Positions 10,101 through 19,686 are shown, counted from the first letter of the stretch. The stretch is 64,000 nt of DNA from Pseudolabrys sp963742345 (GCA_963742345.1 CAVULO010000007.1:167448-231447), one strand, 5' to 3'. Numbers and translations are program-made. The notes: generated by a model from the letters alone, not told the origin.

Positions 10101-11536
10101 TTGACTTCATTTAACGACTTCGGCCTCGCAGAGCCGATCCTTCGCGCCCTCGCCGAAGAGAAATACGTCACTCCCACTCCGATCCAAGACCAGACCATTC
10201 CGCTCGCCCTGCAAGGCCGCGATGTCATCGGCATCGCACAGACCGGAACCGGCAAGACCGCGGCCTTCGCGCTGCCGATCCTGAATCACCTGTTCAACAA
10301 GCGTCAGCGTCCCGCGCAGAAATCCTGCCGCGTGCTGGTGCTCTCGCCGACGCGCGAATTGTCCGGCCAGATCGCCGACAGCTTCCGCGCTTATGGCCGG
10401 CACATCCGCCCGCTCGAGATCGCGCTCGCCATCGGCGGCGTGCCGATCAACCGGCAGATCCGCGCGCTCGCGCGCGGCGTCGAGGTGCTGGTGGCCACGC
10501 CCGGCCGCCTGCTCGATCTGGTCAATCAGCGCGCGCTGCGCCTCGACCAGATCGAGGTGCTGGTGCTGGACGAAGCCGACCGCATGCTCGACATGGGCTT
10601 CATCCACGACATCAAGAAGATCGTCGCCATGTTGCCGCAAAGCACGGCAGACGCTGTTCTTCTCGGCCACCATGCCGCAGGAAATCACCCGGCTCGCCGA
10701 TGCGATGCTGCGCGATCCGGCCCGCGTGGCGGTGACGCCGCAGGCGACGACCGTCGACCGCATCGAGCAACGCGTCATCCTCACCGACAAGGCCTCGAAG
10801 CCGTCGTTGCTGGTCGAGGTGCTCAAGACCGAAAAGACCGATCGCGTGCTGGTGTTCACCCGCACCAAGCACGGCGCCGACAAGGTCGTGCGCGGCTTGC
10901 AAAAAGCCGGCCACGCCGCCGAGGCGATCCACGGCAACAAGTCGCAGAACCAGCGCGAGCGCGTGCTCGCCGCCTTCCGCGACGGCAAGCTGCGCACTCT
11001 GATCGCCACCGACATCGCCGCCCGCGGCATCGACGTCGACGGCGTCAGCCACGTGGTCAATTACGACCTGCCGAATATCCCCGAAAGCTACGTCCACCGC
11101 ATCGGCCGCACCGCGCGTGCCGGCGCCGAGGGCGTGGCGATCTCGTTCTGCGATCACGAGGAAGCGCGCCTATCCTGCGCGACATCGAGCGGCTGATCCG
11201 CATGTCGATCCCGGCGACCGACCGGCGCACCGGCAAGCCGCCGGCGCATTCGGCTCCGCAACAGGCGGAAGCCCGCCACGGCGGCCGGCCGCATCGCGGC
11301 AACCGCCAGCGCAGACATGGCGGCGGTCATGGCGGCGGCATGGCCGTCCCGGCAACAATGGCCACCGCTCCCATAACGGCGGCAACGGCCATCAGGCCCG
11401 CCCAAGCCAGAATGGCCACCAGGCTGCCCCCCGGCAGGAAGCCACTGCAGGGGAGCCAAGCGGCATCGGAAATGTTACATTCCTGCAGCGCCCGGGCGAG
11501 CCGCGCCGTAACGCCGGCCACCGCGCGCCACGTTAA
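10101..11536 (+). CDS. DEAD-box ATP-dependent RNA helicase (RhlE-like)
   Basis: Cytoplasmic RNA helicase. In order: F motif and Q motif (FNDFGLAEPILRAL, TPTPIQDQTIP), Walker A AQTGTGKT, PTRELSGQ, VATPGRLLDL, the DEAD box VLDEADRMLDMGF, SATMP, then the second RecA domain with VFTRTKHGADKVV, DIAARGIDVDGV and HRIGRTARAG. The start is TTG at 10101. The frame changes near 10650 (AGCACGGCAG for AGCCGGCAG, one extra A), near 11165 and near 11340. The C-terminal tail is basic, rich in Gly, His, Asn and Gln, typical of RhlE-type RNA-binding tails. IF-1 follows 20 bp downstream, suggesting a shared role in cold or translation stress. Confidence 0.88.
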
Positions 11537-11556
11537 CGCGACTGGGAGAGGACTGG

Positions 11557-11829
11557 ATGGCGAAGGAAGAACTGCTGGAGTTCGACGGTACGGTGACCGA
11601 GGTTCTCCCGGACGGCAATTTCCGGGTGAAGCTCGACAACGAACATGAGGTGCTGGCCTATACGGCGGGCAAGATGCGCAAATTCCGCATCCGCACCGGC
11701 GTCGGCGACCGCGTGATCGTGGAAATGTCGCCCTATGACTTGCAGCGCGGACGCATCAGCTTCCGCCACAAGGGCGACGCGCCGTCCCCGTCTCCGCAGC
11801 AACGCCGGCCGAACTTCCGTCGCCGTTAA
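11557..11829 (+). CDS. infA: Translation initiation factor IF-1
   Basis: S1/OB-fold factor that occupies the ribosomal A site during initiation. The 90-aa product begins MAKEELLEFDGTVTEVLPDGNF and has the hallmark RVKLDNEHEVLAYTAGKMRKFRIR and VEMSPYDLQRGRISFRHK. It is longer than the usual 72 aa because of a C-terminal basic tail rich in Pro, Gln and Arg (residues about 73-90). The start is well placed after GGGAGAGG at 11545-11552. The placement after a DEAD-box helicase and the tail suggest a second, stress-type infA copy; the standard copy would be elsewhere (inference). Confidence 0.95.
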   Translation: MAKEELLEFDGTVTEVLPDGNFRVKLDNEHEVLAYTAGKMRKFRIRTGVGDRVIVEMSPYDLQRGRISFRHKGDAPSPSPQQRRPNFRRR

Positions 11830-11923
11830 CGATTTATCCGGCCGGGCTGGCCGGGATCGGGCGTCGGGGGCACGCGTATCGACCGCTGGAGTGCCGGGCG
11901 TGCCATGAAAATCTTTCCATCTT

Positions 11924-13409
11924 ATGCGTTTCGCGCTGGCGATCGTTACTCGCCGGCGCCATCGGCTCCGCCGCCGCCAGAGGAGCAGCCGCGGCCAGCG
12001 GCCGAGCAGCGCGAGCCGCCAAAGGCGTGCTGCGGCTGCTGCCGGCCGACTGCCGTCACCGAACATTCAATCGATACGCCGAGCGGCAAGCTCGCCTATA
12101 CGGCGACCGCCGGCACGCTCGCCTTCTACGACCAATCCGGCGATCAAAGCGCGTCGGTGTTCTACACCGCCTATGTCGCGAAGAACGCCGCGCCCAACCG
12201 GCCGCTGACGTTCGTGTTCAACGGCGGGCCGGGCGCGGCTTCCGCCTTCCTGCATCTCGGCCTGGTCGGCCCGCGCATTCTCGATTTCGGGCCGGACGCC
12301 CATGACGCCGCGCGCGCAAGCTTGCGCGACAATCCCGACACCTGGCTCGCCTTCACCGACCTGGTGTTGATCGACCCGATCGGCACCGGCTGGAGCCGCG
12401 CGGTCAAAGCGGACGACGCCAAGCATTTCTGGAGCGTCCGCAGCGACGCCGACGCGATGGCCAAGGCGATCGCGCTCTATGTCGCCAAGAACAATCGCGC
12501 CGGCTCGCCGAAATATCTGTTCGGCGAGAGCTACGGCGGCTTCCGCGCCGCCAAGGTGGCGCGCGCGCTGCAAAGCGACCAGGGCATCGTGATTTCCGGC
12601 ATCGTCATGCTGTCGCCGCTGCTGGAGGGCTGGCTCACCTTCGGCGACGACCAATCGGCGCTGCACGCCGCGCTGCAATTGCCGTCGCTGGCGGCCGCCG
12701 AGCTCGAGCGCAAGCACGCCTTCAGCCCCGACGCGCTGGCCGCGGCGGAAAAATTTGCGATGACCGACTATCTGGCGACACTGGCCGGCGCGCCGCCGCA
12801 AGGGCGAGGCGGCCAACGCGTTTTATGAACGCGTCGCGAAAATGTCCGGCCTGCCGCTGGACGTGGTGACGCAAGCGCGCGGCTTTGCCGCCAACGCCTA
12901 CGTGAAGAACCTGCGTGCGGCCGACAGCAAGATCGTCAGCCGCTACGACGCGACCTTCGCGGTCGATGATCCCTATCCCGAGCGGCGCTCGTCGCGCGCA
13001 CCCGATCCGATTCTCGACGCCGTCTCGCGCGCCTATGGCGGCGCCATGGCGTCCTACGCGCGCAACGAGCTCGGCTTCAAGACCGAGATGACCTATGCGC
13101 TGCTCGCGGGCGACGTCACGAGCCATTGGGATTGGCAGGGCGGCCGCCTGCAGGCGAGCGCCGAAGACGATCTGCGCGTGCTGCTCGCCTATCGGTCCGT
13201 CGTTCCGCCTGCTGATCGCGCACGGCTATTCCGACATGATCACGCCCTACGCCATGACGCGCTATGTGCTCGACCACATGCCGGCGTTCGATCCGCCCGG
13301 CCGCGCGCAGCTCAAGCTCTATCGCGGCGGGCACATGCTTTATCTCGACCCGGAATCGCGCAAGGCGTTCAGCGCCGATGCGGCGGCGTTCTATCGCGGC
13401 GGGGAATAA
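11924..13409 (+). CDS. Serine carboxypeptidase-like protein (peptidase S10 family)
   Basis: Alpha/beta-hydrolase of the S10 type, probably exported. Motifs are FVFNGGPGAASAFLHLGLVGPR (oxyanion segment), the nucleophile elbow LFGESYGGFRAAK, and C-terminally IAHGYSDMITP (Asp) and LYRGGHMLYLD (His). The frame changes near 12810 and near 13200. The N-terminal end is also disturbed: reading MRFALAIV at 11924 and shifting by one base gives LAGAIGSAAARGAAAASG, a plausible signal peptide, and a second shift near 12055 restores TEHSIDTPSGKLAYTATAG. The alternative start at 11905 gives no signal peptide. The natural substrate is unknown. Confidence 0.78.
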
Positions 13410-13416
13410 GCGTGCA

Positions 13417-14751
13417 TCAGGCTGCGCGGCCGCCGTCGAATTCCAGCACGTCGAAGCCGACGTGGCGGTCGACCACATAAATCAGCCCGCGCTGATCGAG
13501 CATCACGTCGTTGCTCTGCGGCGCCGGACGCCCGCCCACCGGCTCTGGAATGAAATAGCCAACTTCGCGCGGCGCCGACGGATCGGCGACGTCGATGACG
13601 CGCAGGCCGCCGCCGAACCACACCGCAAACACCAGCGTGCCGGCCATGCGCTCGTGGAACTGGTGCGCGCCGAAGCGCGCGCCCGGCGTGCGGGCAAATG
13701 GCGAGTCGAGTTCGCTCACTTCGAATAGCGACAGCGGTTTTACGTTCGCATAATCGCTGACATCGAAAATCGAAATGCCGGCGTGCAGGCCGGCCGCGGC
13801 GCGCTTGCTCTTCATTGGCGCTCTGCGCCTGGTCTTCTTCGTCGATGGCAATCGCGATACGTTTGCCGCCAAGCTTGACCGGCACCGGCATCACCGTGTG
13901 GGTCGGCTCGGGAAACGGCGGATGATAGTTGTAGGACGCCACTGTTTTCGGCTTTTTCAAATCGGCGACATCGACGATGCGGAAGCCGCCGTGCCAGCAG
14001 CTCGCCCACATCTCGTCGCCGAAACGCAGCGCGTGGTGCAGGCGGTGTCGCTTGCCCGACCATGTCGGTTTTTCGCCGCCGGCGATGTGCTGGCCCGGCA
14101 TCCACCAGCGCGAGACTTCCTCGGGCTTTTCGGATCGCGCAGATCGTAGATGACCAGGATGTTGCCGATGAAGCCGTCCATCTCGGTCGAGATGTAGGCG
14201 TAGCGCTCGTCCATATCGAAACGATGCACGCCGATGCCGCCGGTCAATTGATGGTGGATCAGCTTCGGCGCCGCGCGGATTGGCTACGTCGTAGATGCGA
14301 AAGCCGCCATTGCGATAGGGCTGCTTTTCCGCCGCCTCGATCGCGACAAGGTCAGCGTCTCGGTGACATTGAGCTTCTGCGCCAGTTCGGCGCGAGTTGG
14401 CTCGCGCCCAAGCGCTTCGCGCAGCTCGCGCCGCACGCCCGGCATTTGCTCGGCGCGCCGTCCGACCGGCGTCGGATTGCGCTCGTGGTTCACCACCATC
14501 AGATCGCCGGCGACGCGCACCTTGTGGCTGTGCGAGGTCGGATCGTCGAGCGTGACGGTCGCTACCACGCGCGGATTTTTCGGATCGGAAATATCGACGA
14601 TCGAGGTTCCGAGATTGTGCTTGTTCGGGATGTGCCCGACATAGGCATAGTGGCCGGCGACGGTGACCTGCCCGGCACCGGGCAGATCGAGATGGCCGAG
14701 CCGCCGCACATTGCGGGCCAGCGCACCGTTCGGCCGTTCCACCTTGTTCAT
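13417..14751 (-). CDS. LVIVD-repeat beta-propeller protein
   Basis: Repeats of the form xIVDISDPKNPRVVA, FRIVDVADLKKPKTVA, ISIFDVSDYANVKPL and LRVIDVADPSAPREVG are blades of a beta-propeller of the LVIVD type. No enzyme motif or signal peptide is evident at the start MNKVERPNGALARNVRRLGHLDLPGAG. The coding sequence changes frame near 14340, 14130 and 13820, and the pieces join smoothly by repeat phase. It begins a few bases after the TctC stop, so the two are probably one transcript. The function is not known to me; proteins of this repeat class are often predicted to be secreted or cell-surface. Confidence 0.72.
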
Positions 14752-14754
14752 CGG

Positions 14755-15743
14755 CTATTTATCCATCGTGGCACCGGAGGCCTTTACGATCGCCGTCCAT
14801 TTCGGGATTTCGCTCTTGATGTAGGCTCTGAAATTCCTCCGGCGTATCGCCGACGATATCGACGCCGAGCTTGCCGAGCGAAGCTTGCACGCCCGGATCG
14901 TGCAGCGCCTTGACCGCAGCATCGTGCAGCGTCGCGATCACCTGCGGCGGCGTGCCGGCCGGCGCGACCAGGCCGTGCCAGGTGCTCGCGTCAAAGCCTT
15001 TCAGGCCGGCTTCATCCATGGTCGGAACGTCGGGCAGGATCTGCGGTGCGCTTGAGCGTCGTCACCGCGAGCGCACGCACGCGCCCGCCCTCGATATGGC
15101 CGACCACGGACGCGGCGGTGGCAAACATCATCTGGTCATGACCGGCGATCACGTCCTGCAACGCGGGCGCAGCGCCCTTGTAGGGCACGTGCACGATATC
15201 GATCTTGGCTTCCGACTTGAACAATTCGCCGGCGAGATGCGCGGCCGCGCCATAGCCGGACGAGGCAAAATTGATCTTGCCCGGCTGCGCCTGCGCGAGC
15301 GCGATCAGCTCTTTCAGCGAATGCGCCGGAACGTCCGGATTGACCACCAGGATATTGGCCTGCGTGCCGATCAGCGTGATCGGAGTGAAGTCCTTCTCGG
15401 GGCTGTAGTTGAGATGTTTGTACAGGCTCTCATTGGTGGCGAGGATGCTGTTGTTGCCCATCAGCAGCGTGTAGCCGTCCGGCGCCGCACGCGCGACGAC
15501 TTCGGCCGCAATATTGCCGCCGGCGCCGGGTCGGTTCTCGATCACGAATGGCGCGCCGAGCAACTGCTCCATTTTCTTGCCGACGATGCGGGCGAGCACG
15601 TCGCTCGGCCCGCCGGGCGGAAACGCCACCACCAGCGTGACCGGGCGGCTCGGATAGTCGGCCGCGCGCACGGGTATGCTGACCGTAAGCAAGACGGCGA
15701 TGACGGCGGGAAGCGTCCACACCCGGACTGGCAGGAAAGACAT
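14755..15743 (-). CDS. Tripartite tricarboxylate transporter receptor (TctC/Bug family)
   Basis: Periplasmic carboxylate-binding protein. There is a Sec signal peptide (LPAVIAVLLTVSIPVRAADYPSRP), then the family hallmarks VAFPPGGPSDVLARIV, VIENRPGAGGNIAAEVVARAAPDGYTLL and ALQDVIAGHDQMMF. The frame changes near 15045 (GATCCTG where GATCTG is expected) and near 14825 (AGCCTAC for AGCTAC), both single extra C. Corrected, the C-terminus reads YIKSEIPKWTAIVKASGATMDK with the stop at 14755. No TctA or TctB membrane genes are nearby, as is common for these receptors in alpha- and betaproteobacteria. Confidence 0.85.
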
Positions 15744-15909
15744 GAAACTGGCTCCGAGCAGGCGCCCGCGTGGCGGTCCCGCGAGGGTCCCCTAAGCGAA
15801 GCAAAACATTGCCTTTAGGCAAGAGGGGGACGGCCAATTACCCCACACAAAGATTAGCTTTTTTCCTGCAAAGTCTCACCGCTGGCCCTTGTCCGCGTCA
15901 TTCGCGGGG

Positions 15910-16611
15910 TCAGATAACCGTTCCGAAAATCTTCCCGATGCCGGCGGTGAGGGCCATCGCCAACGCGCCCCAGAATGTCACTCGGGCCGTGGCGCGCAAA
16001 ACATTTGCACCGCCTGCTTTTGCCCCGATCGCGCCGAGGAGAGCAAGGAAGCCCAAGGACGCAGCCGATACGACCGGGACAAGCACCGCGGCGGGCGCCA
16101 CGACGACCATAAACAAGGGCATGGCTGCGCCTACCGAAAACGTAGCAGCCGAGGTCAATGCGGCCTGGACAGGACGCGCGGTGGTGATTTCTGAAATGCC
16201 GAGCTCATCGCGTGCATGGGCGGTCAAGGCGTCTTTCGCCATCAGCTGCTGGGCAACCTGCCGCGCAAGCGCCGGTTCGACACCCCGCTTGACGTAGATT
16301 TCGGCAAGCTCCCCCTGCTCGAACCCGGCATTCTCGCTCAGCTCCTTGCGTTCGCGCGCGAGATCCGCCCGTTCAGTGTCGGATTGCGAACTGACGGACA
16401 CATATTCGCCCGCGGCCATCGACATGGCGCCAGCCACCAGTCCGGCGACGCCTGCGATCAGCACAGCGTTCGGCGTCGCGGCCGCCGCAGCAACGCCGAC
16501 AATCAAACTTGCAGTCGAGACGATGCCATCGTTGGCCCCGAGCACCGCGGCTCGCAACCACCCGATGCGGGTAACGAGGTGGCTCTCTGGATGCAGGCGA
16601 AGGCGGCTCAT
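15910..16611 (-). CDS. VIT1/CCC1-family membrane transporter
   Basis: Integral membrane protein of 233 aa. The first transmembrane signature GWLRAAVLGANDGIVSTASLIVGV and AMSMAAGEYVSVSSQSDTERADL match the VIT/CCC1 family of iron and manganese transporters. A charged central segment (residues about 80-150) rich in Glu and Arg follows, where metal ligands sit in homologues, then three hydrophobic stretches to the C-terminus. It likely exports or stores Fe2+ or Mn2+ (family knowledge). It lies head-to-tail with the DUF3309 gene, 20 bp apart, in a run of small membrane and stress genes. The frame is intact. Confidence 0.9.
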   Translation of the reverse strand: MSRLRLHPESHLVTRIGWLRAAVLGANDGIVSTASLIVGVAAAAATPNAVLIAGVAGLVAGAMSMAAGEYVSVSSQSDTERADLARERKELSENAGFEQGELAEIYVKRGVEPALARQVAQQLMAKDALTAHARDELGISEITTARPVQAALTSAATFSVGAAMPLFMVVVAPAAVLVPVVSAASLGFLALLGAIGAKAGGANVLRATARVTFWGALAMALTAGIGKIFGTVI

Positions 16612-16631
16612 CCGGTATTCCGCCGAACGGG

Positions 16632-16796
16632 TCAGATTCGCCCAATCAGCATCAAAATGACGACGATGATCAGAATCGTGCCGATGAGACCAACGCCGCC
16701 GTGACCGTAGCCATAGCCGTAGCCGCCGAAGCGGCCGCTAAAGCCGCCGAGCAGGAAAATGATGAGGAGGATGACGAGAATAAGTCCCAGTGACAT
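16632..16796 (-). CDS. DUF3309-type small hydrophobic protein
   Basis: A 54-aa protein with two hydrophobic helices (MSLGLILVILLIIFLLGGFSG and IGTILIIVVILMLIGRI) separated by a Gly/Tyr linker with GYGYGYGHGG. I chose the Met at 16796 over the one at 16823 because AAAGGAT lies at the right distance and homologues begin MSLG. The function is unknown. It probably sits in the inner membrane and often accompanies general stress genes in rhizobia. A FixK/FNR-like site lies about 160 bp upstream. Confidence 0.8.
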   Translation of the reverse strand: MSLGLILVILLIIFLLGGFSGRFGGYGYGYGHGGVGLIGTILIIVVILMLIGRI

Positions 16797-16954
16797 GGTG
16801 CTATATCCTTTGGCCAGATCCAATTGAGACGAACGCGTCGATGGCGAGATAAAGAGTGTTGCAATTCATAATTCAGTAGCCCCTCACGCCACGAGCGCAA
16901 CGTCTCGTGGCCTCGTTATTTCTTAGAAGGATAAATGCCGACCGCAGCGACACA

Positions 16955-16968
16955 TTGATCTAAGTCAA
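16955..16968. promoter_or_regulatory. Candidate FixK/FNR-type operator
   Basis: TTGATCTAAGTCAA matches the TTGA-N6-TCAA palindrome bound by FixK/FNR regulators. It lies between the GlsB-like gene and the DUF3309 gene, upstream of the latter on the minus strand. The long distance to the start codon (about 160 bp) requires a long leader, and such a short site can occur by chance. Confidence 0.4.
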
Positions 16969-17001
16969 TCTAATAACGGCTCATGCGGATTGCCAACGCG
17001 G

Positions 17002-17271
17002 CTACCAACGACCGCCTCGCCGGATCAGACGCACGATCACGAGCAGCAGCACAGCGCCGATGGTGGCGGCAATGATCGCGGCAACAATGCCCGCACCAAG
17101 ATGAATACCAAGCTGGGGAAATAACCAACTTGCGATGAATGCGCCGACAATTCCAATTACAATGTCGCCAACTAAACCAAAGCCTGTTCCTTGCACGATC
17201 TGGCCAGCCAGCCAGCCCGCAACAGCGCCAATCAATATTATAACAAGCAGACTTTCAGCAGACATATGCAT
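17002..17271 (-). CDS. GlsB/YeaQ/YmgE-family stress membrane protein
   Basis: An 89-aa integral membrane protein with three hydrophobic helices and the family pattern IILIGAVAGWLAGQIVQGTGFGLVGDIVIGIVGAFIASWLFP, ending in a short basic tail (RLIRRGGRW). The family is induced in general stress, and the molecular function is not established. The Met at 17265 (MSAESLL) is an alternative start. A GC-rich hairpin separates it from the upstream gene at 17351-17644. Confidence 0.9.
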   Translation of the reverse strand: MHMSAESLLVIILIGAVAGWLAGQIVQGTGFGLVGDIVIGIVGAFIASWLFPQLGIHLGAGIVAAIIAATIGAVLLLVIVRLIRRGGRW

Positions 17272-17309
17272 AACGGTTTCCTTTGATGAACGCGATTTTG
17301 CAGAAGGGA

Positions 17310-17345
17310 GAGAGCCCGGCCAAGCGAGGGTGAAGCCGGGCTCTC
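17310..17345 (-). terminator. GC-rich hairpin after the 17351-17644 gene
   Basis: GAGAGCCCGGC at 17310-17320 pairs perfectly with GCCGGGCTCTC at 17335-17345 (11-bp stem, 14-nt loop), starting 5 bp beyond the stop of the upstream minus-strand gene. The following transcript (TCCCTTCTG) is only weakly U-rich, so it may be a terminator or an RNA-stabilising stem. Confidence 0.55.
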
Positions 17346-17350
17346 TGTGA

Positions 17351-17644
17351 TCACGCTGTGCACGCGATCAATGCATAGGCCGGAACCGGCGGGAACCGGA
17401 CTACGCTGGCACTCGGCATCGGCGTATCCTCGATGCCAAACGCCTTTAATGCTTGCTCATGGAGTTGAACCGGATCGCGCATGCCATTTTTGGCAGCTGC
17501 AATGATCCGCTTGGCGATGATCTCACGCACTGTTACTGCACGGCCGAACTGCCGGAGTGACTTGCAGGACTGATCGAACGCAGCCCCCATTGCCAGGGTC
17601 GCCGCGTCGTCGAAGAACACATCGCGGATAGGATTGAATTTCAT
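17351..17644 (-). CDS. Hypothetical protein, 97 aa
   Basis: I do not recognise the family. The product, starting MKFNPIRDVFFDDAATLAMG, is soluble with no signal peptide or membrane helix. The middle (FGRAVTVREIIAKRIIAAAKNG) looks helical and amphipathic, and DPVQLHEQALKAFGIED follows. A good GGGAGG ribosome-binding site precedes the ATG. Its 5' leader carries a 20-nt sequence shared, in inverted orientation, with the leader of the divergent Crp/Fnr gene, so coregulation with it is likely. Confidence 0.7.
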   Translation of the reverse strand: MKFNPIRDVFFDDAATLAMGAAFDQSCKSLRQFGRAVTVREIIAKRIIAAAKNGMRDPVQLHEQALKAFGIEDTPMPSASVVRFPPVPAYALIACTA

Positions 17645-17683
17645 AGTGACCTCCCGTGAAGCACGGGCGGGAGCGCGGTATTG

Positions 17684-17974
17684 CTACTGTCTCTCAGCCA
17701 CCGAGGCCCGAAGCTGTTTCGGTGATGAATAAGGCTACCCCTCCGGAACGAGCGATGGCTGTTCCATACAGACCACTTTCATCCTTTTATCTGCCTGATC
17801 AATTCGCAGAAAACATTGGGAATTCATGCGCTTGGCGGCCCTTTACGCGGTCATTGACCGGCCCGCCCCGATGTAGCGGCGCTCGAATTCCCTTGGCCCC
17901 TATGTCGGGAAGCGTACACTGGCGCATCACCTGCAGCGGCCCTGTGCCAGGCGTCGGTGGCTGAGAGACAGTAG
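17684..17974. repeat. Inverted pair of leader elements between divergent genes
   Basis: CTACTGTCTCTCAGCCACCG at 17684-17703 is repeated perfectly in inverted orientation at 17955-17974. A second matching block (GGGCGGGAGC at 17665-17674 and its complement at 17976-17985, 9 of 10) lies outside each copy. One copy is 40 bp before the ATG of the 97-aa gene, the other 28 bp before the GTG of the Crp/Fnr gene. An inner 8-bp inverted pair GGGAATTC/GAATTCCC lies at 17818 and 17885. The 250 bp between has no supported gene. It could be a duplicated operator or leader, or a degenerate mobile element. Confidence 0.75.
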
Positions 17975-18001
17975 AGCTCCCGCCTGAATGGAAGGGAAGC
18001 C

Positions 18002-18730
18002 GTGATGCCTCATGCGCTCGGATCAAGGCCCATCAAGCAGAACACAGGGCGCAAGAAAGCTCGCGCCCCGCTGTTTGATCCTGCGGTGTTTTTAGCGACC
18101 GCGGCCGTTGGTCGAGATATTTCCAAGCATTTAAAGAGAGAAGTGATTTTTGCTCAGGGCGACGATGCGAATGCGGTTTTCTATATCAAGAAGGGCAAGG
18201 TCAAAGTCGCCGTCATATCCAAGCAAGGAAAGGAAGCCGTCGTCGCACTGCTGGGGCCAAACGAATTTGTCGGCGAGGGATGTTTGATTGGGCAGCCGAA
18301 GCGTTTGACGACCGCGTCTGCAATGACGGAATGCGAAACGATGCGGGTGGAAAAGACGGAAATCCAGCGGGTCCTTCATGACGAGCCCGCATTTTCGCAG
18401 ATGTTTGTCTCGCATATTCTGGCGAGGAATGCCCGGGTCGAAGAAGACCTGGTCGATCAGCTCTTCAACTCAACCGAAAAACGGCTTGCGCGGCTGTTGC
18501 TGCTGTTGGCGAATTTTGGGAAGGAAGGCCGGCCGGAGCCAATTCTTGCGAAAATCAGCCAGGAAACACTCGCTGAGATGATCGGCACGACCCGGTCGCG
18601 CGTGAGCCACTTCATGAATAAGTTCCGCCAACTTGGGTTCATTGACTACAACGGACATCTCGAAGTCCATAATTCCTTGTTGGGTGTGCTGCTGGCGGAT
18701 CAGCCACGCACAGTGATCGCGGCGAAGTAA
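18002..18730 (+). CDS. Crp/Fnr-family transcriptional regulator
   Basis: Cytoplasmic DNA-binding regulator of 242 aa. The cyclic-nucleotide-binding-type beta-barrel runs from about residue 35 to 130 (EVIFAQGDDANAVFYIKKGKVKVAVISKQGKEAVVALLGP, EFVGEGCLIG). A dimerisation helix follows, then a winged helix-turn-helix with ISQETLAEMIGTTRSRVSHFMNKFRQLGFIDY as the recognition region. No N-terminal Cys cluster is present, so it is not an oxygen-sensing FNR. The recognition helix TTRSRVS differs from the E-SVSR and RETVGR types, so its target need not be the TTGAT site. The start is GTG at 18002 after GGAAGGGAA; the ATG at 18005 is an alternative. Confidence 0.92.
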   Translation: MMPHALGSRPIKQNTGRKKARAPLFDPAVFLATAAVGRDISKHLKREVIFAQGDDANAVFYIKKGKVKVAVISKQGKEAVVALLGPNEFVGEGCLIGQPKRLTTASAMTECETMRVEKTEIQRVLHDEPAFSQMFVSHILARNARVEEDLVDQLFNSTEKRLARLLLLLANFGKEGRPEPILAKISQETLAEMIGTTRSRVSHFMNKFRQLGFIDYNGHLEVHNSLLGVLLADQPRTVIAAK

Positions 18731-18942
18731 GATCTCGCATGGCGGACATTCACACCAAGCCTGTGGACAATCAGGTCACGTGAGCAATTTTGTACAGATT
18801 TATTTTTTGAATTTGAGGAAACAGGATGGTTCGAGAGATCAAAGCCAAGCGCCCAGGTTTTTCGATTCAGCCTTAAGAAACATCTTTCTGATCGAGAGTC
18901 CTCAAACCGCGCCGGACAAGCGTCCGGGCGAAGGGAACTTAC

Positions 18943-19152
18943 ATGCGTTTTCAAGAAGCACCGCGCATGCTCAGGCCGCCCATGCTCGCGCCAATAGACC
19001 CGTGCCCGGTATGCGGCGCCGAGACCACTCTTGCAGAAATTGAGCCGCACCCATTGCACAATAATTTTGAAATTCACGGATACGTCTGTGACCGGTGCGG
19101 ACCCACCAAATCCCTGGTGGTGGTTCGCTCACCACCACTTCAGTTGATTTAG
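18943..19152 (+). CDS. Small zinc-ribbon-like protein, 69 aa
   Basis: The product MRFQEAPRMLRPPMLAPIDPCPVCGAETTLAEIEPH continues to GYVCDRCGPTKSLVV. The two CxxC pairs, CPVC and CDRC, about 30 residues apart should bind one zinc ion. GAAGGGAA lies ahead of the ATG at a good distance. Proteins of this shape are frequent near stress genes in Bradyrhizobium-type genomes, and I know no assigned function. Confidence 0.7.
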   Translation: MRFQEAPRMLRPPMLAPIDPCPVCGAETTLAEIEPHPLHNNFEIHGYVCDRCGPTKSLVVVRSPPLQLI

Positions 19153-19319
19153 GTTTTCGAACGCGGCTCGCATTTCAGGATTGGTCTCGGGATCCGGTTT
19201 TGAACTCGGCCGCCTGTCAAAACGGCGGCAAGCCGGCCACCGCATCCAGCCCAGACCTTTAGGCAGCCGGGGCTCGCGCCCCAGCTGCAACTCTCGACGC
19301 TGATGTTTCCGGTTATCGG

Positions 19320-19686
19320 CTATTTCAGGACGTTGAGCATCTTGGCGCAAGCTTCGGCGACGTTGTTGTTAGGCGTTTCCATGCCAGGAAACGTTGCCCA
19401 GCCGCCCTTCTCGATGAACGAGTTCTTGTTTCCAAGAATCCGTCGCCTTAAGTTCAGCCAAAGTCGCCTTGGCTGCGGTGGCGTGCTGAAAGTTGTCGAC
19501 ACAGATCGGCGCGAGCACAGATACAACCGCGTTTTTGGCACTTTGCTCCGCCATTTTCGTGGCCGTATGTCCGAGCATCCATCCGCCCCACCCGAAGCCG
19601 ATGATGGCTGTTGCGAGGCAGCCCGCGAAGGCTCCCTGCATAAGACGAGTAAGTGACTCTCCCTGGAAGATTGCAGGCAATTGCAT
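19320..19686 (-). CDS. Hypothetical membrane-anchored protein (one frame change)
   Basis: Start MQLPAIFQGESLTRLMQGAFAGCLATAIIGFGWGGWMLG with a strong GGAAGGAG site before the ATG at 19686. One hydrophobic Gly-rich transmembrane segment is followed by KMAEQSAKNAVVSVLAPICVDNFQ and a soluble tail. Near 19430 one extra A (CAAG for CAG) shifts the frame; corrected, it reads ATDSWKQNSFIEKGGWATFPG and ends KMLNVLK at 19320. This shape (anchor, periplasmic Cys-containing domain, TFPG near the end) recurs in rhizobial hypothetical proteins. Function unknown. Confidence 0.7.

Noticed and set aside
10101..11648. Programmed frameshifting in the helicase and neighbouring genes
   Set aside because: No slippery heptamers or stimulatory structures at the shift points; shifts occur in unrelated genes and are explained by single extra bases.
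17684..17974. TPP riboswitch suggested by CTGAGA in the inverted leader repeat
   Set aside because: Only the six bases agree; the other conserved TPP elements are missing and the downstream genes are not thiamin genes.
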